DNA from: a bacterium D16-50
Lineage (GTDB): Bacteria; Bacillota; Clostridia; Lachnospirales; Lachnospiraceae
Direction of reading: 5' to 3'
Length of the DNA: 64,000 bases
NCBI GenBank assembly: GCA_003612485.1
Contig: RAZA01000011.1
Coordinates: forward strand, 62,001-126,000
The notes below the pieces were generated by a model. The model was given only the letters and a program-made list of their open reading frames with translations. It made no database searches and was not told the origin of the DNA. Positions 1-8,949 of the stretch are shown here, one piece after another. The stretch's first letter is position 1. Each line of letters starts with the position of its first letter. Both the position numbers and the translations under genes were made by a program.

Positions 1-153
1 TTGGAATTCATCGATGTTCGCCAATTTGCGCTTAGGGAAGTGGATGGAACAATGCGGCAGTGTTTTTTCCTTTTGAGGGACAGATACCTGAAGGCAGAGA
101 CGCCAGATCATCTAGATAGTCTGCTCTGGGGCATTTGGGAACTGCAACAATGA
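1..153 (+). CDS. C-terminal fragment of an unknown protein (5' end outside window)
   Basis: Frame 1 is open from the first base to TGA at 151-153, giving 50 residues that end in SLLWGIWELQQ. No family is recognised. The stop lies in an ATGA overlap (150-153) with a possible start of the next gene, so the two are probably co-transcribed and perhaps translationally coupled. The start lies outside the window, so length and function cannot be judged. Confidence 0.5.
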   Translation: MEFIDVRQFALREVDGTMRQCFFLLRDRYLKAETPDHLDSLLWGIWELQQ

Positions 154-170
154 AAGAAGGGAGAAGGAGC

Positions 171-2987
171 ATGGATGATATGGTGTGCAGAGCGATAACA
201 TTCATCAATTACAACATGCCAATCAGAGATGGCGCAGATAAGTGGGAAGGGTTTGAGAAATACTTTACCACAGGGTTTTTTGATTTCATGTACACAAAAC
301 GGGTGCCGTGCCAATATGAGCATGACCAGTTGCGGGAATTATGGAATTACGGAGTTGAATGTATCGCCAGAGGAGAGGGGTGTTACGCTCACCAAAGTGT
401 TTTTTGCTTTAGTCAGGATAGTTGGAACGGTGGCATATCGGATGTAGAATTTTGGAATCCGAATGAATATAGAGATATGCTGTTGACCTTTGTTGTTTTT
501 ATTCAGACGAAAGATTATATTATTGGCGTTGAAAAGATGGGGGCGCAATGTGAGCAATTTAATGAGGCGGCGCGCAAAAGGCTGGAAGGGAAAGGCCTAG
601 CGTATACATACGGAACTGTAGACAAAAACGATTTCGTAGTTTGTATTCGGAGCAAGGATTATAAAAAGGCGGTAGACGCAATCATGGCTCTTCATGATGC
701 TGGTAGTTCTGTGGTGTACAGTTATTCTGTTTTTGGGATATCGGAAGTGCGGCAGCAGCATATGAGTGAGGAGGAGTACGCAGAGCTTAATTGTCAAGAG
801 ATAGACTCTATAAGTCTGAAAGGGGTTACCAACAGCGTCAAGCTAGAGGAAAACGCTTTTTATCCATTGAATCAAAAGTACTTCAGCTTCTGCAAGAAGC
901 TTGTTGAGAAACTGTATGATGGAAGGATAGCATCGGAGCAAGGGCCGGATTATAAGATTTATGATATTTTAGGCGACAATGATTTTCGGCTGATTGCTCG
1001 AATGGTTCCATTAGGAAATCTGATCAGGCAGCTAGGAAAGGGAGGATTGTTAAGCTACTATGGAAAGTACACGCAGTTTACGTTTTTTTCTACACATCTT
1101 GTTTTGAATACGCGGGATCTGAATAGGGAAACCCAGATGATTTCCATCAGTGATGATGAAATGGATAGGGGAAACGCAGCTCTGAAGAAAGAGTACAAGA
1201 CAGAACAGTGCGAAATGCTGAAAAATAAACTGAATTGCGTGATGGAAAAGATGAAGGAAACGGAGGTGATGGAACGACGGTATGTTGAGAGGTTGACGGC
1301 TGCTTGTCAGGGGGGTTACCAGCTTCTGCAGTCATTGACGGCAATGGAGGCAGCGCCTACTAAAAAATATGATTTTTTTTCCATGTATTATCCGCTGAAA
1401 ATGCTGGTAAATATTCTGGAAGAGGTATGCGATAAGAAAGGAGAGGTTAAAGGGCTGGCTGAGGATGATTGGCTGTATGATTTTATTCACAAGATCAGCA
1501 TGACTCTGCACGGGACGCTGAGAACGGATATCCAGTTTTTTCAGATAAGGGACTTTAATGCGACTCTGCATTATGCGCCGGCTAAACTGAGGGCATATTA
1601 TACTTTGTTTGTGTTTGTACTTTCTGCACATGTCAAGGAGGTGAGCTCGGAGAAAGCGGAAGCGAAAAGGCACGGTTATATTTTCTGCCCTGGAATGTTC
1701 AAGGATGTTGCAGTAAGACAATTGAGACGCCGACCCGAGAATAAGAGACGGCTGATGCTCATCACGGTGCCGGAGCGGTATCTATATTCTCCTAAGAATT
1801 TATCTATTATCTTGACGCACGAGGTGGGGCATCTGGCGGGAGAGAGACTGAGAAAGAGGAATGAAAGGCACTCTGTCTTTTTGAAATGTAGTTTTTATGT
1901 TTTATGTATGGAACTGACGAAGACTGTTGCATATAAAGTAGAAGGGGGGATGGATGTTAATGCTAGGAAGATGATACATAAAAACATTTGGGCTTTTTAC
2001 GATGGCGAGCTGTATGAGCATTTGAGGCGAGTGAACGATGGTCTGGAAAGAGTAGAAAAAAACAAGAAATATATGTATTATTCAGAAGAGTCCATAAAAC
2101 GTATCGGAACTGTATTTAAAAAAGTATATGATTCATATGGACATAGGTATTGCGTGAGCCATGGAAGATCGTTGGAGGAGGGGATTAGAAAAGTATACAA
2201 AAGCGCTGATAAAAAGCAGGGGGAGGCAGAATATGAATTGACGACTACATGTATTCAAAATACATTTCGTTTTTGTGAATTGTTGGTTGATGATATGAAA
2301 GAAATATTTAAACTGTACAATACGTCTATATTGCCGGATCTATTGCATTTCCTTCACTACTTGTTGTCCGAGCCCATATCTGATATATTGGCCATACTGG
2401 TTTTAGGGCTCACGCCGGATGAGTACCTGCAGTCCATAGCAGATGAATTATTAACAAACAGAACAGATCAACAGTTCGGTCAGGGGATCAGGAAGGTGCG
2501 AATTGCGCTTGTCATTCATGTGATGGAGCAGTTGCAGAAAATATATCGTAATACGAAACAAGTCAAGGATATACTTCGGGACTGGCAAAGGGTATATATG
2601 AGAAAGATACCTTGCTATAAACAGCAAGATCTAACGATGTATTCTCTGGCTCTGGAAGCGTTCGATTATCAGGCGCATCTTTGGGACATGATAGAAAACA
2701 TTGACAAGTACCAAGGTCCGATTGATCAGGAAAAAAAGACAATTGTAGAGAAAAGATTCGACTTTTTAGATGACACACAAATATTTTGTGAAATGGTCGG
2801 ATACCTTAAATCATGCGGCGAAGAATATCTTAAACAAATAATAGAAAATAAAAGATGCAGAGACAGTAGGAAGATTCTCCGTGCCTCGTTCCAAAAGTGC
2901 GCAGGCAATTCGCCCGTGGAAATGATGGTTCAAGTAGATGCCTTTTTGCATGATTTTGAAAAAATATGGAAAGATGAATATTTTTAA
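171..2987 (+). CDS. Large uncharacterised protein with HExxH metallopeptidase-like motif
   Basis: About 938 residues with no signal peptide or membrane segment, so probably cytoplasmic. ATG 171 is preferred because AAGGGAG sits about 7 bases upstream; ATG 150 is the alternative and makes an ATGA overlap with the upstream stop. The clearest motif is THEVGHLAGE, an HExxH with histidines at residues 550 and 554. About 180 residues later comes SEPISDILAILVLG (E734, D738), which could supply the glutamate ligand of a gluzincin-type zinc site. The first third contains an alpha/beta stretch (KNDFVVCIRSKDYKK, then YSYSVFGIS) that I cannot assign. The middle is Lys/Glu-rich and probably helical. It precedes the polysaccharide genes but shows no link to them. 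Catalysis is inferred from the motif only; no substrate can be proposed. Confidence 0.85.
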   Translation: MDDMVCRAITFINYNMPIRDGADKWEGFEKYFTTGFFDFMYTKRVPCQYEHDQLRELWNYGVECIARGEGCYAHQSVFCFSQDSWNGGISDVEFWNPNEYRDMLLTFVVFIQTKDYIIGVEKMGAQCEQFNEAARKRLEGKGLAYTYGTVDKNDFVVCIRSKDYKKAVDAIMALHDAGSSVVYSYSVFGISEVRQQHMSEEEYAELNCQEIDSISLKGVTNSVKLEENAFYPLNQKYFSFCKKLVEKLYDGRIASEQGPDYKIYDILGDNDFRLIARMVPLGNLIRQLGKGGLLSYYGKYTQFTFFSTHLVLNTRDLNRETQMISISDDEMDRGNAALKKEYKTEQCEMLKNKLNCVMEKMKETEVMERRYVERLTAACQGGYQLLQSLTAMEAAPTKKYDFFSMYYPLKMLVNILEEVCDKKGEVKGLAEDDWLYDFIHKISMTLHGTLRTDIQFFQIRDFNATLHYAPAKLRAYYTLFVFVLSAHVKEVSSEKAEAKRHGYIFCPGMFKDVAVRQLRRRPENKRRLMLITVPERYLYSPKNLSIILTHEVGHLAGERLRKRNERHSVFLKCSFYVLCMELTKTVAYKVEGGMDVNARKMIHKNIWAFYDGELYEHLRRVNDGLERVEKNKKYMYYSEESIKRIGTVFKKVYDSYGHRYCVSHGRSLEEGIRKVYKSADKKQGEAEYELTTTCIQNTFRFCELLVDDMKEIFKLYNTSILPDLLHFLHYLLSEPISDILAILVLGLTPDEYLQSIADELLTNRTDQQFGQGIRKVRIALVIHVMEQLQKIYRNTKQVKDILRDWQRVYMRKIPCYKQQDLTMYSLALEAFDYQAHLWDMIENIDKYQGPIDQEKKTIVEKRFDFLDDTQIFCEMVGYLKSCGEEYLKQIIENKRCRDSRKILRASFQKCAGNSPVEMMVQVDAFLHDFEKIWKDEYF

Positions 2988-3075
2988 GATGTCGGAGCAA
3001 GATGATATTGTTCTACAATAGGGGGCAGGCTAAGTAAGTCTATGCAGTATTTTGGCGGTTTTCTGGCAAAAAAGC

Positions 3076-3104
3076 TTGCAAAATCTCAGGGGAAATGCTA
3101 TAAT
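3076..3104 (+). promoter_or_regulatory. Candidate sigma-A promoter for the small ORF at 3161
   Basis: TTGCAA at 3076-3081, a 17-base spacer and a perfect TATAAT at 3099-3104. It lies in the gap after the large protein and about 57 bases before the next start, so it would drive 3161-3364 separately from the upstream gene. Confidence 0.55.
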
Positions 3105-3160
3105 CACGAAGAGGTTAGGAGTGTATTGAAGGGGGTTATGGCTAGAGTAAAGGGAGGTTT

Positions 3161-3364
3161 GTGAAAGGAAGGTTGATGAAAAAGAATGGTTTGTCAACCC
3201 TCTTGAATGACACAGAAGGGTATGTTAGCATACCGCTGTGGGAGCAGGAAGATAATAAGAGTACTTATTATGATCATTGGCTTGACGTGCAGGGGGTAAT
3301 ATCAGAGCGTTCTATGGAAGAAGCAGAAAAGGCTTTTGAGAAGAAATACTGCATCAAGCTGTGA
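3161..3364 (+). CDS. Small hypothetical protein (67 aa)
   Basis: A short acidic ORF with no recognised domain; the C-terminal half (SMEEAEKAFEKKY) looks helical. Two starts are possible. GTG 3161 follows AGGGAGG, and ATG 3176 follows AAGGAAGG; both spacings are short (3 bases). A good promoter-like sequence (3076-3104) precedes it, which favours a real gene. It stands alone between the HExxH protein and the polysaccharide operon. Function unknown. Confidence 0.5.
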   Translation: MKGRLMKKNGLSTLLNDTEGYVSIPLWEQEDNKSTYYDHWLDVQGVISERSMEEAEKAFEKKYCIKL

Positions 3365-3440
3365 ACTGCTTGGGCTATTATAGCTGAAGAGCAGCAATTG
3401 CTGTAGCTGGGATTGTGTTATGCGAGAGGGATAGGGGGCC

Positions 3441-3605
3441 GTGCCATCATGGATAGGCGCAAATGAGGCGTATATTTATGGTGGCTCGTGCTATGCTATG
3501 GAAGAGCCAAGATGGGTGGAATGGGAGACTCAGAAGGGGCTCTTTTTCTATGGGGTTTTTCTCAAGGGACGTAGAGAAGAGGCAGACCCAGCTTATGACG
3601 CTTGA
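3441..3605 (+). CDS. Possible tiny protein (54 aa)
   Basis: GTG at 3441 opens a frame to TGA at 3603-3605 whose translation looks protein-like: it is aromatic-rich, with GANEAYIYGGSCYAMEEP and RWVEWETQKGLFFYGVF. AGGG precedes the start. It begins 76 bases after the 3161-3364 stop and could share its transcript. No family recognised. The call rests only on the quality of the reading frame. Confidence 0.3.
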   Translation: MPSWIGANEAYIYGGSCYAMEEPRWVEWETQKGLFFYGVFLKGRREEADPAYDA

Positions 3606-3649
3606 ATTTTGATACTGCCTGAATTAGGTATATAAATTCAAAAAATAAC

Positions 3650-3679
3650 TTGCGTTTGTTAGAATGCTTGTGATATACT
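3650..3679 (+). promoter_or_regulatory. Candidate promoter (extended -10) for polysaccharide module A
   Basis: TTGCGT at 3650-3655, an 18-base spacer and TATACT at 3674-3679. A TG lies one base before the -10 (TGATATACT), giving an extended -10 that can offset the weak -35. It lies about 190 bases before the first gene of the module. Confidence 0.45.
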
Positions 3680-3872
3680 TTGGATTACAGAATCACGTTT
3701 AGGGCAGAGAGGGAGTATTCTCTTTTACAAATGATAAAGCTGCCTTTAATGTGATTCTTCGTGATTGAAGAAAGATCTGCTGGAGATTTGACGGTTGTCC
3801 AATGAAAATGATGGGCAAGTATAGAAAACGGCGGGCAGAACGTACAATAAGCTATAAGCGCTGAACCTACAC

Positions 3873-5558
3873 ATGGGCAAAGGAACAAAGGCGCTGGCAA
3901 GGGGAGGATCGGTGAAGAGCGATAAGACGATGGTGAGAAAAGAGAGGCTGGCGGGGGCGATTTGTTCAAGAAGGACTTTGTATGTACTGTGTTTCATGGC
4001 ACTGAATCTTATTGAGTTTCTTCGTGCCAGCCAAACGGGCGACATTTGGCAAGTGGCCGTAAACTGCACGGGATTTGTGGTCATGATAATGATCGCCAGC
4101 GCGTATCCGCTGAAGGAGTTTTGTACGATACCCAACGGTATTTACACGGTGGCGTGTGTGGCAGTTATGGCAGCCGTATATTTTCATTGGCAGCAGCATG
4201 TGGGTGAATATCTTCTATGGCAAGTCGAGACGGCCATTATCAACATCTGGTGGATCGGTATCATAGTGAAACATTTGTTCAAAAAGATAGTGGTGGATAA
4301 GACGATGGGCTTTCGGCCGGGTGTGCTGGGATGGCTGTGGATTGCCATGAGCATGTTGATGATCGCATCGGTCAGCCAGCGGCTGTGGCCGCTGTGGTAT
4401 CTGCTGATGTTCGGCGCTTTCTATCTTACAAAATACCGAGCGGAGGATCGGAAGGTGCTGTGGGACGGAATGATCAATGGCACGCTGATTTCTTTTTTCT
4501 GTATCCAGATCTATGCGTATGGGTTTCGGCCTTATGATGAGGTGCGGTATCAGGGAGCCTATGCGAACTGCAATACCATGGCGCTGTACTATTTAATTAT
4601 CTACGTGATATGTCTATATAAGCTCCATATTCTGGAGCTGAGGAAGGCTCATTGGGGCCGAAAGCTCTTTTATCTGGTTGGAGCAGGCGGAATGCTGTCT
4701 TTCCAGATATTTACCATGGGAAGGACTGCATGGGCAGGGGCAGTCGTTGTCACTATTTTGTATGGAATTCTGGTAATAAAGAATCTGTGGGGTAAGAAAT
4801 GGCATCAAGTGCTATATAGGGGAGTGGGGCTGGTTGTGGCATTGGCAGTGACTTTTCTGCCTGTATTTTATTCGATACGATGGCTGCCTACTATATTGCA
4901 TCATCCTATTTGGTATGATGGAGAGTATTACGAAGGAAAGGTTCATTCCTTTGATCCGGCAGATTCCGAGAAGTATATTGAGCTTGAGGAGTTTCTGGAA
5001 GTGTTGTTAGGAAGGATTGCCGGCACGTTGAAGATTTTCGGAAAGCTGGATCCGCTTATGCTCAAGGCTTACGCTGCCGATGATGAAATGCGGGTGATTG
5101 AGCCCATAGATGTCCCATGGACAGATGATCAGGGGATTGAGTCAAGGCTGGCAATTTACAAGGCGTATCTTGAAGATATGACGTGGTATGGAAATACACC
5201 AGATAAGGGATTTTATAAGTTGGGAGATACAGGATACCATTCTTGGCATGCTCAGAATGTCTGGATTCAGATTGGGTATTATTTTGGAATACCGGCGGGT
5301 ATACTATTGGTGGCTTTGACAATCGTGATGCTGTGGCATCACGGGAAGAACTTGAAAAAGGGGAAAGAGAATCCCTATGCCATTATTCCGTTTTTTGTCT
5401 GTGTTCTGTTCACAGTGTATGGCGTGACGGAGGTGGTCTGGTATCCGGGGCAGCTGATCATGCTTTTGATCTTCTTTGTGCAGCATCCTCAGCTGGGAGA
5501 TGGAGATGAGGCGGAAATGCTTGCGGATCAAGGAGGGGCTGCGGCAACCACAGAGTAG
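3873..5558 (+). CDS. O-antigen ligase / polymerase family membrane protein
   Basis: 561 residues with roughly a dozen hydrophobic segments and one long extracytoplasmic loop (residues about 330-450). Features of the O-antigen ligase/Wzy family include GRTAWAGA at the start of a membrane helix after mid-protein, and a late WHAQNVWIQIGYYFGIP stretch that matches the usual His-containing loop leading into a helix. Such proteins join lipid-linked repeat units, or transfer the finished glycan, at the outer face of the membrane. A second start, GTG 3912, has GGGGAGG just upstream and would remove a basic, non-hydrophobic N-terminus. The gene opens module A, but a 330-base gap with a leader element separates it from the rest. 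A further Wzy-like protein (14971-16440) serves the same module, so this one may be the ligase rather than the polymerase. Confidence 0.78.
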   Translation: MGKGTKALARGGSVKSDKTMVRKERLAGAICSRRTLYVLCFMALNLIEFLRASQTGDIWQVAVNCTGFVVMIMIASAYPLKEFCTIPNGIYTVACVAVMAAVYFHWQQHVGEYLLWQVETAIINIWWIGIIVKHLFKKIVVDKTMGFRPGVLGWLWIAMSMLMIASVSQRLWPLWYLLMFGAFYLTKYRAEDRKVLWDGMINGTLISFFCIQIYAYGFRPYDEVRYQGAYANCNTMALYYLIIYVICLYKLHILELRKAHWGRKLFYLVGAGGMLSFQIFTMGRTAWAGAVVVTILYGILVIKNLWGKKWHQVLYRGVGLVVALAVTFLPVFYSIRWLPTILHHPIWYDGEYYEGKVHSFDPADSEKYIELEEFLEVLLGRIAGTLKIFGKLDPLMLKAYAADDEMRVIEPIDVPWTDDQGIESRLAIYKAYLEDMTWYGNTPDKGFYKLGDTGYHSWHAQNVWIQIGYYFGIPAGILLVALTIVMLWHHGKNLKKGKENPYAIIPFFVCVLFTVYGVTEVVWYPGQLIMLLIFFVQHPQLGDGDEAEMLADQGGAAATTE

Positions 5559-5888
5559 GAAGGTGTAGAAGCATATGTGGACATGAGGGAATGTGGAGTG
5601 ATATGCATGAGAAAAATGTCGTATATGCTAGACAAAGGGAATAATGCGGAGCAGGAAAGGATTTCTGCAGAGGTTGGACAAAAAAGGGGTTGCATCTTCG
5701 GAAGATAAATGCTAGAATAAGTTGAATTACTTGGAAACTATTTGTTTGTTTTTGACTTTTTGCAACTTTCGGGCGGCGAAAATTGGGAAGGCAGGAAATT
5801 TTGTCAGCGAGATTACTGATTCGACCAGATGCAGACATGTTCACCTATGTATATCAACAAACCGGCAAAACTTTGGGGATTTCATAAA
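5559..5888. other. Leader region between the ligase-like gene and the transferase fusion
   Basis: No gene is seen in these 330 bases, apart from a possible longer N-terminus of the next gene starting at ATG 5829. The stretch is T-rich up to 5766 and then carries the hairpin element at 5767-5792, which recurs before module B. Confidence 0.5.
5767..5792 (+). promoter_or_regulatory. Repeated leader hairpin element, copy 1
   Basis: A 15-base unit forms a short hairpin: TTTCG stem (5767-5771), GGCGG loop (5772-5776), CGAAA stem (5777-5781). It is followed by TGGGAAGGC at 5784-5792. The same hairpin and tail occur at 25709-25733 upstream of module B, both after T-rich DNA and both shortly before the first gene of a glycan operon. 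The layout suggests an RNA-level signal such as a processive antitermination site. No NusG-type protein is encoded in the window. Repetition is seen; function is inferred. Confidence 0.5.
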
Positions 5889-7607
5889 ATGAAGAGACCG
5901 AATTTTAAAAAAGCTATGGGCATAGCAGGGATCGTTGTCGGCGTGACCGCCATGATATGTATAGCATATAACAAGGCTGAGAAAAGATGCTTCAAAAATG
6001 CTGCTGGAGAAAACAAAAAGCCCAAAACGACCATATACGAAAAGTATGTGAAACGGATACTGGATATACTTATTGCTTTGTTCGGAATTATAATCGCAGC
6101 TCCAATACTTTTCATCCAAGGGATTATTATATTCATTGATGACCCTGGTTCTATCGTATTTTCCCAAAAAAGAATCGGCATCCATAAAACATATTTCAAG
6201 ATACACAAAGCAAGGACAATGCGTTTGGATACACCCGACATTCCGACACATGAGCTGAAGGAGCCGGACAAGTATCTTCTGCGCAGCGGAAGGTTTCTCC
6301 GCAGGCATAGCTTAGATGAGCTCTTCCAGCTTTTTGATATTTTGAGAGGCTCAATGAGCGTGGTGGGACCTCGCCCCGCACTATGGAATCAAGATGACCT
6401 GATTGCCGAAAGGGATGCGTACGGTGCCAACGATATCAAGCCGGGCCTCACGGGCTGGGCTCAGATCAACGGAAGGGACGAGCTGACGATTTCGGACAAG
6501 GCCCGGCTGGACGGAGTTTATACCCGCGAATTAAAAAAGAGCAGCTTGACGGGCTTTGTCATGGACTGCAGATGTCTATGGGGAACTGCAGCTTCTGTGT
6601 TAAAGGCGGAAGGAATTGCGGAAGGCGGTATCAGTAAACCGACCAGAGGAATGGGCATGAGAAATAAAATAGACATAGAAAAAGCCGCCTGCGAAAAGAG
6701 GCTGTTGGGAAATACAGGAATAGGAATGACTGTGCTGGGATTCGGATGTGCCAGCGTCTGGGGAAAGCGGCTTATATCGGACGATGAAGCAACAATGCTT
6801 TTTGAGAGGGCCTATGAACTGGGCATTCGATACTTTGATACGGGCTATAGCTACGGCATTGCCGAGGAAAGAATTGGAAACATTTTAAAAAAATCAACAA
6901 TTGTCGATAGGGATGAAATCATCATATCTTCAAAGTTTGGCACCAAGCTCGTCAACGGCAAATACATTCATGACTGGTCCCCTCAATGGATGCGAAGCAG
7001 TGTGGAGATCAGCTTAAGCAGAATGGGAATTTCCTATCTTGATCTGTTGATGTGTCATGGGCCTCAGATAGCGGATATGACAGAAACGTTTTTAGATGCC
7101 ATGCGCAGCTTGAAAAAAGATGGGCTTGTAAAAGCTATTGGAATCAATACTTTTGATACCGAAGTGATTGCGTATGTAAGGGACACAAAATGCTTTGATT
7201 TTGTGATGCTTGATTACAATATCATGAGACAAGATAGAGAAAAAATAATCCAAGAGCTTTACGAAGGTGGAATTGGTGTCATCGCAGGCGCGCCGTTGGC
7301 AGAATCTCTCTATTCAAACCGAATCTTCAAAGTGAAGCATTTAAAAGATATCTGGTATCTGGCAAGGGCCGTGGTCAATCATAGGGACAAGCTGGCCCAG
7401 AGAAGAGACTTCAGCTTCATCAATAAAGTCCCTGACATGTCAGGGACTCAGGCCGCATTGCGATATGTGCTGGACAACAAATGCATCACTTCAGCCGTAT
7501 TCGGAACAACCACACTATCGCACTTGGAAGAAAATGTGGGTGCTCTGGACAAAAGCATCCCGCAGGATGTGCTGCAGAAAATAAAAGCTCAAGGACGCAG
7601 ACAATGA
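5889..7607 (+). CDS. Monotopic phosphoglycosyl transferase fused to an aldo/keto reductase
   Basis: 572 residues in one frame. Residues 9-28 form an N-terminal membrane anchor. Residues about 45-250 are a bacterial sugar transferase (WcaJ/PglC type), with the reentrant hydrophobic helix after KRILDI, the catalytic Asp-Glu in SLDELFQLFDILRG, VVGPRP and KPGLTGWAQINGR. This domain transfers a sugar-1-phosphate from a UDP-sugar to undecaprenyl phosphate at the inner membrane face. After a linker of about 25 residues, a complete aldo/keto reductase fills 255-572, with tetrad D317, Y322 (DTGYSYG), K349 and H390. ATG 5889 is chosen because the N-terminus then matches the next protein's anchor in register; ATG 5829 is possible. 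In-frame ATGs at 6651 and 6657 after AGAGGA could also give a free reductase. It is coupled to the next gene by ATGA. The reductase may act on the sugar being loaded; this is inference. Confidence 0.85.
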   Translation: MKRPNFKKAMGIAGIVVGVTAMICIAYNKAEKRCFKNAAGENKKPKTTIYEKYVKRILDILIALFGIIIAAPILFIQGIIIFIDDPGSIVFSQKRIGIHKTYFKIHKARTMRLDTPDIPTHELKEPDKYLLRSGRFLRRHSLDELFQLFDILRGSMSVVGPRPALWNQDDLIAERDAYGANDIKPGLTGWAQINGRDELTISDKARLDGVYTRELKKSSLTGFVMDCRCLWGTAASVLKAEGIAEGGISKPTRGMGMRNKIDIEKAACEKRLLGNTGIGMTVLGFGCASVWGKRLISDDEATMLFERAYELGIRYFDTGYSYGIAEERIGNILKKSTIVDRDEIIISSKFGTKLVNGKYIHDWSPQWMRSSVEISLSRMGISYLDLLMCHGPQIADMTETFLDAMRSLKKDGLVKAIGINTFDTEVIAYVRDTKCFDFVMLDYNIMRQDREKIIQELYEGGIGVIAGAPLAESLYSNRIFKVKHLKDIWYLARAVVNHRDKLAQRRDFSFINKVPDMSGTQAALRYVLDNKCITSAVFGTTTLSHLEENVGALDKSIPQDVLQKIKAQGRRQ

Positions 7608-8935
7608 ATATCAAGAAGATCATGAAGACAGCAGGAATCGCAGGCGCATGTGGGACGGCCGCCATAATGACATATATAGCTTACACATCCCCCAAAAAAA
7701 CTGCCCTGAGAAAAAACTGCGTTAAGAAAAAGATATTGGTAGTGTGTCAGTACTATCATCCGGAACCTTTCCGGATAAAGGACATCTGCGAAGAGTTGGT
7801 TCGTAGGGGGCATGAAGTGCAAGTGGTCACCGGATATCCCAATTACCCGGAGGGACAGCTCTATGACGGATACGGCAAAGGCAAGAGGATCGATGAGATC
7901 ATCAACGGAGTAAAGGTTCATCGTTGCTACACCATTCCCCGGCAGACGGGAATCCTCAATCGTTTACTCAATTATTATAGCTATGCGTTTTCTGCTTCGT
8001 CCTATGTCCTTGGCAGCAAGTGCAGGGCATCCGATGGCACGAATTTTGACGAGGTATTCTGTAACCAGCTGTCGCCGGTTATGATGACGGTTCCGGCTAT
8101 TGTCTATAAAAAAAGATACGGAGTTCCTATTGTGATGTACTGCCTCGATTTGTGGCCGGAAAGCCTGATTGTCGGCGGTATTAAAAGAGACTCTTTTATC
8201 TATAAACATTTTTACCGGGTCAGCAAGAGAATATATGGGCAGATGGATAGGATCTTGGTTACAAGCCGAATGTTTCAGGATTATTTGTCAAAAAACTTCA
8301 GGATAGAAAATGAAAGGATTGAGTACCTGCCGCAATACGCGGAAGACATTTTCGAGCCATTGGCTCACGAAAGAGTGGACGGGATATTTCACTTCATGCT
8401 GGCAGGAAATATAGGAACCGCTCAAAGCATCGAAACTGTCTTAGGTGCAGCAGAGCGACTACAGCATGAGCCTATCAAATTCCACATCATCGGCGGGGGA
8501 ACTGAACTGAAGAGACTCAAAAAACTCAAAAAGGAAAAGGGATTGCATAATGTGGTGTTCTATGGCAGGCGTCCTCTGAGCGATATGCCCGGGTTCTATG
8601 AAATGGCAGATGCAATGCTCGTCACCTTGCTGGCAGATCCTGCCTTAAGAGCGACACTTCCGGGAAAGGTTCAGAGCTATATGGCTGCAGGAAAGCCCAT
8701 AATCGGGGCCGCAGATGGGGAAATAGCATCCGTCATTAAAGAAGCTAGATGCGGATTCTGCGGAGGGGCGAAAGATGATGCTGCCCTTGCAGAAAATATT
8801 ATGAGATTTGTTCACGCAGACAATAAGCCTGAAATGGGAATAAATGCAAGACGCTTCTATGAGGCCAACTTTGAAAAAGGTATCTTTATGGACAAACTTG
8901 AGCGGGAACTGGATCGGGCGCTGAGTATGGCTTGA
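7604..8935 (+). CDS. Membrane-anchored glycosyltransferase family 4 (WbuB-like)
   Basis: 443 residues; ATG 7604 overlaps the previous stop (ATGA). Residues 9-27 form a hydrophobic anchor, and the GT-B fold starts at residue about 43 with KILVVCQYYHPEPFRIKDIC. The C-terminal half carries LAGNIGTAQSIETVLGAA and the donor-site region KVQSYMAAGKPIIGAADGE. The catalytic part resembles the island B protein at 28959-30179, which has no anchor. WbuB-type enzymes add an amino sugar to the first lipid-linked sugar, which fits its position directly after the initiating transferase. The anchor GIAG...IAY (residues 11-27) aligns without gaps to the transferase fusion. The specific sugar is unknown. Confidence 0.85.
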   Translation: MNIKKIMKTAGIAGACGTAAIMTYIAYTSPKKTALRKNCVKKKILVVCQYYHPEPFRIKDICEELVRRGHEVQVVTGYPNYPEGQLYDGYGKGKRIDEIINGVKVHRCYTIPRQTGILNRLLNYYSYAFSASSYVLGSKCRASDGTNFDEVFCNQLSPVMMTVPAIVYKKRYGVPIVMYCLDLWPESLIVGGIKRDSFIYKHFYRVSKRIYGQMDRILVTSRMFQDYLSKNFRIENERIEYLPQYAEDIFEPLAHERVDGIFHFMLAGNIGTAQSIETVLGAAERLQHEPIKFHIIGGGTELKRLKKLKKEKGLHNVVFYGRRPLSDMPGFYEMADAMLVTLLADPALRATLPGKVQSYMAAGKPIIGAADGEIASVIKEARCGFCGGAKDDAALAENIMRFVHADNKPEMGINARRFYEANFEKGIFMDKLERELDRALSMA

Positions 8936-8949
8936 AAGATGATTAACCC

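Larger units (their letters stand above)
3365..3872. other. Intergenic stretch before module A
   Basis: About 500 bases. It holds the possible tiny ORF at 3441-3605, a perfect 12-base palindrome CAGCAATTGCTG at 3392-3403, and the promoter candidate at 3650-3679. A leader of about 190 bases then runs to the first polysaccharide gene. No other gene or RNA is seen. Confidence 0.5.

Noticed and set aside
171-2987. Anti-phage or toxin system at the left edge
   Set aside because: An HExxH motif in a protein of unknown fold, without recognisable defence partners, does not support that claim.
3502-3547. Terminator-like hairpin (AAGAGCC with GGCTCTT, then T-run)
   Set aside because: A 7-base stem with a 29-base loop is weak, and it falls inside the possible small ORF 3441-3605.
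5841-6308. 155-codon minus-strand ORF
   Set aside because: Antisense shadow of the transferase domain, whose motifs are unmistakable on the plus strand.
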